A DNA stretch of 64,000 nucleotides from JAGNXB01 sp942490895. Lineage in GTDB: Bacteria; Bacteroidota; Bacteroidia; Chitinophagales; Saprospiraceae. Of this stretch, positions 58,053 through 64,000 are shown piece by piece (position 1 is the first letter of the stretch; every line of letters begins with the position of its first letter). The stretch covers positions 464,410 through 528,409 of the forward strand of contig CALNZC010000052.1 in assembly GCA_942490895.1 (NCBI GenBank), written 5' to 3'. The translations under genes and the position numbers were made by a program. The notes beneath the pieces are model-generated. The model was not told the DNA's origin and ran no database searches. It saw only the letters and a program-made list of their open reading frames with translations.

Positions 58053-59213
58053 TCAACTGCTGGTCGGGCCGAGTGCAACGCAGTCCATGTCCAGCCTCGC
58101 CAATGCGGCGCAGGCGGATTGCGCCTCTGATTCACTCAGATTCATCAGCCGGGCCCTGTACAGTGTGCCACTGGAGGCGGTGACAGGGGCAACCGCAAGG
58201 ATCGCTGCACTCAGATGATGGGGCGCCAAAGTAACCGCCTGCCGCGCCCTCGCCTCTGCGGCCGACAATTCGCTGAAAGCCCCCACCTGAACTTTCCAGT
58301 CTGTATCCCGGGCCGAACTCAAGGCAATGAGGGTCGCCTCTCCTTGAGCGGCTTTGGCCGCGGCTACGAAACGGGCTCGATCGCGCTTCACTTCGTCGAA
58401 TGCCTGGTCCAGGATTTTCTTCATATGGATATCGCGACTGCCCGCTGACTTGCCGCCGAACACCACGCCGATCAAACGGTATGGGCCGCGTTGGACCGAA
58501 GCCACAAGATTGTATCCGGACGCCCTTATGTATCCGGTTTTTATGCCGTCCGTGCCTTCGTAGCTCGCCAGCAGCTTGTTGTGATTTCGATGTTTGCGCC
58601 CACCGTAGCTGAAGCTCTTGACCGAGAAGTAGTGGTAGTACTCAGGGAAATCGCGTCGAATCGCTCGTGCCAGCGTGACCATGTCGCGGGCAGTCGAAAC
58701 CTGTTTCCGGTGCGGCAGGCCCGACGCATTCCGAAACGTGGTGTGTTTCATACCGAGTTTCCGGGCCCGTTTGGTCATTTTCAGAGCGAATTTGTACTCA
58801 CTGCCTGCGATGGCTTCGCCCAAGGCTGCTGCCACATCGTTGGCGGATCGTGTGACCAGGGCGAGAATGGCTTCCTCCACCTTAACCTGCTGCCCAGCCT
58901 TGAGCCCTAAGCTGGAAGGCGCCTGTCCAGCGGCGTGTCTGGACACGGCAATGCTCTCGTCCAATTCGAGTCGGCCTCGTTCCAAGGCCTCGAATGCCAT
59001 ATAAAGTGTCATGATTTTTGTCAGTGACGCAGGGTGGCGCGGCAAATCGGCATGTCGGGCAAACAACACCTTCCCCGTGTCAGCGTCTACCACCATGGCC
59101 GCGTACCGAGCCTGAGCTGGGCCGGCCGCCAGGCACAATACCACCGTACACGCCACCCACACGGCGATCTGCGCCGATCGGCGCGATGTCTTGCTTGAGT
59201 CGGGTCGTGTCAC
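58053..59213 (-). CDS. Serine D-Ala-D-Ala carboxypeptidase (S11) with SPOR domain
   Basis: 386 residues. A signal peptide (VWVACTVVLCLAAGPAQA) is followed by a penicillin-binding-protein S11 catalytic domain: the SxxK motif SLTK (Ser63, Lys66), SAN near 124 and KTG near 227. It removes the terminal D-Ala of peptidoglycan stem peptides in the periplasm. The C-terminal part from about residue 305 (WKVQVGAFSELSAAEARARQA) is a SPOR domain that binds denuded glycan at the septum, which suggests a division-site role. SPOR-fused S11 enzymes are known in several proteobacterial groups. Confidence 0.92.
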   Translation of the reverse strand: MTRPDSSKTSRRSAQIAVWVACTVVLCLAAGPAQARYAAMVVDADTGKVLFARHADLPRHPASLTKIMTLYMAFEALERGRLELDESIAVSRHAAGQAPSSLGLKAGQQVKVEEAILALVTRSANDVAAALGEAIAGSEYKFALKMTKRARKLGMKHTTFRNASGLPHRKQVSTARDMVTLARAIRRDFPEYYHYFSVKSFSYGGRKHRNHNKLLASYEGTDGIKTGYIRASGYNLVASVQRGPYRLIGVVFGGKSAGSRDIHMKKILDQAFDEVKRDRARFVAAAKAAQGEATLIALSSARDTDWKVQVGAFSELSAAEARARQAVTLAPHHLSAAILAVAPVTASSGTLYRARLMNLSESEAQSACAALARLDMDCVALGPTSS

Positions 59214-59790
59214 CTGTACGCCTCACCGTTGCGGGTGCGAGTGGCGCAATCTGCGCTGTCAGGCACCACTGGCTGCGAAATCACACTATCAACAAGCAAC
59301 ACTCAAGCCAACCTTTTCGTCTTTATGGCGAAGATTATTCGTAAAAATTTCCTACGGTTAAAGTATATTCTTAAGTAAGCCTTTGGGCTACTCCCTGGAA
59401 GGAGCGTCAGGTTTACGCGGGCGGATCGTGTTTTGCTCCAGTTGGGCACGGATGCTAAGCGTAGATCACGGGTAACCGTAGTTTTGGCGCCAGGACTTGC
59501 CACCACCATGCAGTGGTGAATCTGAGGGCCATGATGCGTGGCCACGAGTTGATCCTGACGCTTCTTGACGGCCAATACTCGCACCTTGGACGCCGACGGG
59601 GCCGGTATGTGGCGGGCAATTGCCCAATGGGGACGACGGGGCCTGAACACCGGATCGTATCGTCCGTTTGTTGGAATCTCGGCCAAAGCTCAGACCGTTC
59701 CCCCCTGTGATTCCGATATTTCCGGACGCGCGGACCATCGATGAACCCTACACTTCAGTTTCGAACAGTTCGCCGAATTTGCCCACTTAT
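59214..59790. other. Intergenic between the carboxypeptidase and Sel1 genes
   Basis: 577 bases holding both divergent promoters. A 127-codon minus frame (59,303-59,686) exists but has no family resemblance and overlaps AT-rich control-like sequence (near 59,320-59,380), so it is not called a gene. Confidence 0.5.
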
Positions 59791-60315
59791 ATGAAACTTT
59801 GGCACCAGGCATACCGTGTCTATCGACCAGGCTGGCAGGAGCTTATGTTGCTCCTGCTGGCAGCCCCGTGCTGGGCGCAAGATCTTTCGCTCGGGATCGA
59901 GGCCTACCAGGCGCAGGCGTATGAACAAGCCCACGACGTTCTGATGCCCTACGCCCAGCGGGGGGAGCCAGAAGCGCAGCGGCTTGTTGGGGTCATGTAT
60001 CTACTGGGCCAGGGTGTGGAGCAGGATTTGGAGGCGGCACAGCGCTGGATCCGTGGCTCGGCCCAGTTGGGAAATCCTCAGGCCCAGGAACTGTTGAGTT
60101 TCATGTACAACCGGGGCGCTGGGTTGCCGAGGGATCCGGTACAGGCTTACGTCTGGTTGAAGCTGGCGTCTCAACGGGTCAGTGATCCGGCGCACTCCGA
60201 TGGCATTCAGACCATCATTGCCCGGTTGCTGGGGGAAATGGATGAGCATGATCGAAAACGCGCCAGGAGCCTGAGTCGTGATTACTACTATCAGTATGTC
60301 GCACCCTTTATGTGA
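59791..60315 (+). CDS. Secreted Sel1-repeat protein
   Basis: 174 residues from ATG 59,791 (MKLWHQAYRVYRPGW), chosen because a hydrophobic signal segment (ELMLLLLAAPCWAQ) follows; an in-frame extension upstream lacks one. The mature part has Sel1-like repeats: AQRGEPEAQRLVGVMYLLGQ, then AQLGNPQAQELLSFMYNRGA, and ends with a longer helical tail. Sel1 proteins are periplasmic adaptor scaffolds; the partner is unknown. The LysM gene starts about 70 bases downstream in the same direction. Confidence 0.82.
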   Translation: MKLWHQAYRVYRPGWQELMLLLLAAPCWAQDLSLGIEAYQAQAYEQAHDVLMPYAQRGEPEAQRLVGVMYLLGQGVEQDLEAAQRWIRGSAQLGNPQAQELLSFMYNRGAGLPRDPVQAYVWLKLASQRVSDPAHSDGIQTIIARLLGEMDEHDRKRARSLSRDYYYQYVAPFM

Positions 60316-60387
60316 AAGTGCGATGTGAAAGTGCGATGGTCAGTCACCCTCCCCGGAGACTGCAAGTTCCTCCGATCGCCCACTCAA

Positions 60388-61566
60388 ATGCCGTTTAAGC
60401 GGAGAACCCACACCATGCCGCCCATACCTGCTAGACGAAATGCAGCGGTTTCCGGCTGCTCCGGCTTGAGTCTATTGATCGCTCTTGTTCTGATGTGGCC
60501 ACCTGGCGTCTATGCGGCCCAAAGTGCGCTGGAAATCGAGTTGGCCGAATCCCGCGCGCAGTTGCACAATCTTCGCCAGCGCATGGACCGATGGCTGGTG
60601 GCTGCCGACGAGCGCGAACGGGAAGTCAACGCGGAGTTGCAGCGGCGGGAAGCCCGTATTGAATCCCTTGGCGGCCAGCTGGCAGAGATCCGCGCCCGCC
60701 AAGCCAGTGCTGAGGTGGAACTGCAGCGCCTAAAGCGGTCCGATGTGGTGCGCGACCAAACACTGGAAAATGCGGAGACCAGGTTGCTCGATGCCGGCAA
60801 GGAAATCGAGAAGTTCAGCGCCAAGGCGAAGCTGTGCGAGCATGAACTCGTGTCGGTGAAAGCACAGAGCGCGTTCCAGCGCAGCGAGCTCGAGAAACTG
60901 GGCACAACCTTGGCGCAGCAACAAGCTCGGCAAGATGGCGTCGATGGCGGTCAGTGTGTCGCGGATCTGGAGCGCGAGTTGATGCTGAACGAGGCCCAGC
61001 AACGGCGGTTGGCGAAACTTTCCGGTCAGATCAGGGATTTGAGAAGGGCGGCAGAATCGAGTCGGGTATCTCTGCAATCGGCCAACGGCACCTTGCGTCA
61101 ACTTCAGGCCGAACGGCAGTTGCAGAAAAACCGAGCGGAATCCGCCACAGCAGCCCTGTTTGTCACAAAACAACGTTTGGCCGAAACCCGGTCGGCCCTC
61201 GCGCTGATTCAGAGCGACACGGCTCAGCGGATGGCGGCCACTCGCAGCGAGGCAGCGGCCAACGCGGCTGTCGCCGGGCGAGACTATCGCCAAAGGACCC
61301 GGCAAGCCATAGCCGATGTGGACAATCCAGAAATGCAAAAAGCGGCGGTTTCGGCCCGTGCCCGTCTGTTCGACGAGCAAACCCGACTCGCCCAACTCAG
61401 CTCCGCTCGAGGCGTATACACTGTGCGGCCCGGCGACACTCTGTCCAAGCTGTCACGCACCTTTATCGGAGACCCCGGCGGCTGGACTGAAATCTTTGCC
61501 GCAAACCAGCACGTGATTGAGCAGCCCGACACCTTGCTTCCGGGGCTGGTTCTGGTTATTCCCTGA
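60388..61566 (+). CDS. Coiled-coil protein with C-terminal LysM domain
   Basis: 392 residues from ATG 60,388 (ATG 60,415 is also possible). A hydrophobic N-terminal segment (LSLLIALVLMWPPGVYA) is a signal peptide or anchor. Residues of about 50 to 330 are a long heptad-rich coiled coil (ELAESRAQLHNLRQRMDRWL and on), Ala/Glu/Arg/Gln rich. The last 50 residues (YTVRPGDTLSKLSRTFIGD to LLPGLVLVIP) form a LysM peptidoglycan-binding domain. The order recalls FimV-like or cell-envelope spacer proteins. It is likely periplasmic and tied to the cell wall. Confidence 0.82.
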   Translation: MPFKRRTHTMPPIPARRNAAVSGCSGLSLLIALVLMWPPGVYAAQSALEIELAESRAQLHNLRQRMDRWLVAADEREREVNAELQRREARIESLGGQLAEIRARQASAEVELQRLKRSDVVRDQTLENAETRLLDAGKEIEKFSAKAKLCEHELVSVKAQSAFQRSELEKLGTTLAQQQARQDGVDGGQCVADLERELMLNEAQQRRLAKLSGQIRDLRRAAESSRVSLQSANGTLRQLQAERQLQKNRAESATAALFVTKQRLAETRSALALIQSDTAQRMAATRSEAAANAAVAGRDYRQRTRQAIADVDNPEMQKAAVSARARLFDEQTRLAQLSSARGVYTVRPGDTLSKLSRTFIGDPGGWTEIFAANQHVIEQPDTLLPGLVLVIP

Positions 61567-61583
61567 TGACGCGGGGGCGCGAA

Positions 61584-62792
61584 TCAGGCAGCGATCAAAT
61601 TGTGCTCCGGGCCGAATGGAAAGCCGGTAATGTTGTCCGCGCCGCCCGTGGTCAGCACGAGAATATCGTGCTCACGGTATCCGCCTGCCCCAGCGAGGCC
61701 TTGAGGCAATGTGATCATCGGCTCCATGGAAACCACCATGTTCGGTTGTAACACGGTGTCGATGTCTTCGCGCAGCTCGAGCCCAGCCTCGCGACCGTAA
61801 TAGTGCGAAAGCACGCCAAACGAATGACCGTAACCGAAGGTTCGGTACTGCAGCAGGTCATGGCTGAGGTAGATCTCATTCAATTCCTGTGCAATGTCAC
61901 AGCACCGTGCGCCCGGGCGTATAAGCTCCAGTCCCCGGCGATGCACCTGGCAGTTGATCTCCCATAGGGCCAGCTCGCGTTCCGTGGCGGACGCGAAAAA
62001 CAGGGTGCGTTCAAGCGCCGTGTAGTAGCCGGCGATCATGGGAAAACAGTTCAGACTCAGGATGTCGCCTTTGGCTATACGCCGGGTTGTCACGGGGTTG
62101 TGTGCGCCATCGGTGTTGAGTCCAGCTTGGAACCAGGTCCAGGTGTCCCGAATCTCGCTGTCCGGATAGGTTCGCGCGATCTCGCGCACCATGGACGAGG
62201 TTGCGTGGGCGGCGACCTCGTACTCGGGTACGCCATCGTCGATCGCCTCGATGCAGGCCCAGCCGCCCAGGTCCGCAATTCGGGCGCCTTCCCGGATCAG
62301 CGCGATTTCCTCATTTGACTTGATCATCCGTTGCACCATGGTCGCGGGGGCCACGTCGACCAGTTCGATGCCGGGTAAGGCCGCTTGCAGCTTTTGTTGT
62401 GCAGACAGGGTGAGATGATCGAACTCAACGCCCAGCCGCCCGCTCGGCCTGACCAGGGACTGAATTGCGTGGTAGTAATTGTCCCGCTGCCAGTCGGTGT
62501 AAACCAGGTTTTCCCCGTAGGTTCGGCGGTGTGGCTGGCCACCGTCGATGTTCGCGCTGATGCTGACGGAACGCTGCTGGTCAACCACCAACCCGTAGGG
62601 TCGGCCGAAACTGCAGTATAAGAAATCGCTAAAGTAGTGGATGTTGTGCATTGAGGTAAACAACACACAATCCAGCCTCATCTCCTCCATCGTCTGCCTC
62701 AGACCGTCGAGCCGACGTGTCATCTCGGAGTCGGAAAACGTTGGCTTTACCTTGTCTCCGTTGGGCAGATTGAGAAATCTTGGCAAGCTCAT
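61584..62792 (-). CDS. Creatinase (creatine amidinohydrolase)
   Basis: 402 residues from ATG 62,792 (MSLPRFLNLPNGDKVKPTFS), close to the 403 of Pseudomonas creatinase. It hydrolyses creatine to sarcosine and urea. From memory of the family, blocks match closely along the whole length: FTSMHNIHYFSDFLYCSFGR, SISANIDGGQPHRRT, VYTDWQRDNYYHAIQ, TWTWFQAGLNTDGAHNPVTT (the His in GAHNP is the catalytic region), SLNCFPMIAGYYTALERTLF, YRTFGYGHSFGVLSHYYGRE and VVSMEPMITLPQGLAGAGGY. It has the pita-bread M24 fold but not the metal ligands of peptidases. No sarcosine oxidase or creatininase is in the window. The upstream GTG-region extension is not native. Confidence 0.95.
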   Translation of the reverse strand: MSLPRFLNLPNGDKVKPTFSDSEMTRRLDGLRQTMEEMRLDCVLFTSMHNIHYFSDFLYCSFGRPYGLVVDQQRSVSISANIDGGQPHRRTYGENLVYTDWQRDNYYHAIQSLVRPSGRLGVEFDHLTLSAQQKLQAALPGIELVDVAPATMVQRMIKSNEEIALIREGARIADLGGWACIEAIDDGVPEYEVAAHATSSMVREIARTYPDSEIRDTWTWFQAGLNTDGAHNPVTTRRIAKGDILSLNCFPMIAGYYTALERTLFFASATERELALWEINCQVHRRGLELIRPGARCCDIAQELNEIYLSHDLLQYRTFGYGHSFGVLSHYYGREAGLELREDIDTVLQPNMVVSMEPMITLPQGLAGAGGYREHDILVLTTGGADNITGFPFGPEHNLIAA

Positions 62793-62933
62793 GACGCCTC
62801 CGGGTTCGATATCGCGACAGTGTGGAACCGGGACGCTAATGAACAGTTGTGATGGGGTCCAGTACCGAAGTGTGCCGCTGTCGCCCATGTGGAACTGAAC
62901 GACGCCCCAGGGGTTGCGTGAACCTCAAGCGGC

Positions 62934-63284
62934 TCATCCCAGGCCTTCCACCTCCACGAGTCTGGCCAGGGCCTCTTCTATGCGCGACCGGGCTTGTGCG
63001 GTCATCAAATACAAGTAGCCATGCAGTGCGGCATCCTCCGGACTTCGGTCTATGCATTCGCTGCTGTAGGTTTCGAAGGCATGGAGGTTGAGGAGCAAAT
63101 CGACCAGGTGCTTGGGGCACTCGCAATGCACTGTCGTGGAGGCTTCCGCGAGGCGAAGCATTTCATCCGTGCCGAAACGCCGTGCCGGAACGATCCCGGA
63201 CTCAGGCGGTTGAGACGCGGTCAATTTGGTGCCGGCCTGCGCTTGCAGCGACACTCTGTGCCATGCACTCCAGACGCAGCTCAC
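62934..63284 (-). CDS. MerR-family regulator, C-terminal fragment
   Basis: About the last 95 codons are native (from near 63,220): FGTDEMLRLAEASTTVHCEC, LVDLLLNLHAFETYSSECID, and DAALHGYLYLMTAQARSRIE, a C-terminal helical domain seen in a group of proteobacterial MerR proteins. Confidence 0.5.
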   Translation of the reverse strand: MSCVWSAWHRVSLQAQAGTKLTASQPPESGIVPARRFGTDEMLRLAEASTTVHCECPKHLVDLLLNLHAFETYSSECIDRSPEDAALHGYLYLMTAQARSRIEEALARLVEVEGLG

Positions 63285-63879
63285 TGAGGCCGATTGGCGC
63301 CTTCATGATTCTTACCCGATCACCTTCCAGGCGTGCCAGGTCGGCCCGGCGTCCGAAGCCGTAAATCACGACGGCGCGAGTCGCACCCGACCTGGCCAGG
63401 AAGCTGAACACATCCAGAATGGTCTCGTCCTGAACCGTCGGGAATTCCAGCACGATCACATCAGGATGATGTTGGGCGGTCTGGCGAAGAAACGCCTTTG
63501 GATCGCGCTCAACCACAACCATATTGAGGCCCGGAAGATCCGCCCCGCTTCCAGCCAAACGTGCACGGGTAGCACGTCGCCGAGAATCGCGATTCGGCAG
63601 TCGTGCGATGCCGGCTCGACAGGGCTTGAGCCCAGGTTCAGATCCAGGCGTTCGCGGAGCTGCTCTGGGCTGAGATACGGTCGTTCCAATGGCGTTGCCC
63701 TCGTCCACAAGACGCTTGATCATGGCCAGCCGAGCGATGTCATCCCGGGAGTAGAGCCGGTTGCCACCAGCGCTTCGCAGCGGCTCGACCACCGCGTAGC
63801 GCCGCTCCCACATTCGGATGGTGACTGTTTCGATCCCCGTCAGGCCGGGCCACCGCGCCGATTCGATATCCGTGTTCAT
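63202..63879 (-). CDS. MerR-family regulator, N-terminal and central fragment
   Basis: The frame holds the HTH (about residues 10-60) and, after an out-of-frame stretch of about 45 codons, the central VVVERDPKAFLRQTAQHHPD domain with FLARSGATRAVVIYGFGR. Translation as written would give a protein with a scrambled middle, so it is a fragment. Confidence 0.55.
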   Translation of the reverse strand: MNTDIESARWPGLTGIETVTIRMWERRYAVVEPLRSAGGNRLYSRDDIARLAMIKRLVDEGNAIGTTVSQPRAAPRTPGSEPGLKPCRAGIARLPNRDSRRRATRARLAGSGADLPGLNMVVVERDPKAFLRQTAQHHPDVIVLEFPTVQDETILDVFSFLARSGATRAVVIYGFGRRADLARLEGDRVRIMKAPIGLSELRLECMAQSVAASAGRHQIDRVSTA

Positions 63880-64000
63880 CTTCAGGCGGCACCGTGGACA
63901 TCATGCCTGCTCCCTATCCTATCGTGCTCATGGCGGTGCCCGCTCACGCTACGTCAACACCGATCGGCCTGTCTGACCACGGGGCGTGGTAATGACTGCG

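Larger units (their letters stand above)
62934..63879 (-). pseudogene. MerR-family regulator read in shifting frames (three indels)
   Basis: About 315 residues if repaired. Frame 1 has the MerR helix-turn-helix: GIETVTIRMWERRYAVVEPL, GGNRLYSRDDIARLAMIKRL. After a one-base insertion near 63,675 the sense passes to LSPEQLRERLDLNLGSSPVE and ILGDVLPVHVWLEAG. A base lost in the C-run at 63,543-63,546 returns it to ADLPGLNMVVVERDPKAFLR and on to LRLECMAQSVAASAG. An insertion near 63,220 moves it to ESGIVPARRFGTDEMLRLAE and the terminal ARSRIEEALARLVEVEGLG. The architecture is that of MerR regulators with a non-cobalamin-like C-terminal domain. Consensus error is as likely as decay. It lies just upstream of the creatinase gene in the same direction. 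Confidence 0.75.

Noticed and set aside
59303..59686. A possible minus-strand gene of 127 codons
   Set aside because: It has no recognisable family, sits in a divergent promoter region and crosses AT-rich sequence.
60730..61395. A 221-codon minus frame inside the LysM gene
   Set aside because: It is an artefact of the GC-rich heptad coding; the plus-strand coiled coil with LysM explains the region.

Overview
The window is two unrelated pieces of DNA joined near position 55,945. Positions 1 to about 55,940 come from a Bacteroidota bacterium, probably of the Saprospiria type (inference). The signs are type IX secretion (T9SS) C-terminal sorting domains, HYR-rich giant surface proteins, a Porin_10-type porin, LytTR and Crp regulators, and TAnnTTTG promoter boxes. 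From about 55,948 to the end the DNA is visibly more GC-rich and carries proteobacterial genes, probably gammaproteobacterial. The genes on both sides are cut at the same point, which is what a chimeric contig looks like; a true recombination point is less likely.

Layout, left part. 1-4,624: end of a zinc-ribbon protein, a TPR-like secreted protein, then der-rfbC-rfbD (ribosome-assembly GTPase and two dTDP-rhamnose steps). 4,636-8,685: a biotin carrier protein facing an LVIVD-repeat T9SS protein and a porin. 9,021-16,966: Crp-type regulator, two-component pair, a polytopic membrane protein, FkbM methyltransferase and an outer-membrane beta-barrel protein. 16,967-18,574 is non-coding, with 3.8 tandem copies of a 264-bp unit and a duplicated vestige of the 3' end of the next gene, a polyprenyl synthetase.

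19,789-55,979 is the remarkable part. Six paralogous secreted proteins lie on the minus strand (221, 655, 662, 3757, about 2867 and more than 2418 residues). Five share a C-terminal block: HYR-like segment, dockerin-like calcium motif, cohesin-like beta domain and T9SS sorting signal. The two short full versions are nearly just this block behind a signal peptide, and the giants add long HYR, P-domain and lamin-tail stalks. A recurring module of about 60-80 residues with a GDxLxLKY core is inserted twice in each giant. The second giant is broken by an in-frame TGA and two single-base frameshifts. A LytTR regulator and two paralogous small membrane proteins (one frameshifted) sit beside the first giant.

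Right part (55,942-64,000): the EAL end of a c-di-GMP phosphodiesterase, a MITE-like repeat, a D,D-carboxypeptidase with SPOR domain, a Sel1-repeat protein, a coiled-coil LysM protein, a clear creatinase, and a MerR-type regulator read in shifting frames. No rRNA, tRNA, CRISPR array or transposase gene was seen.
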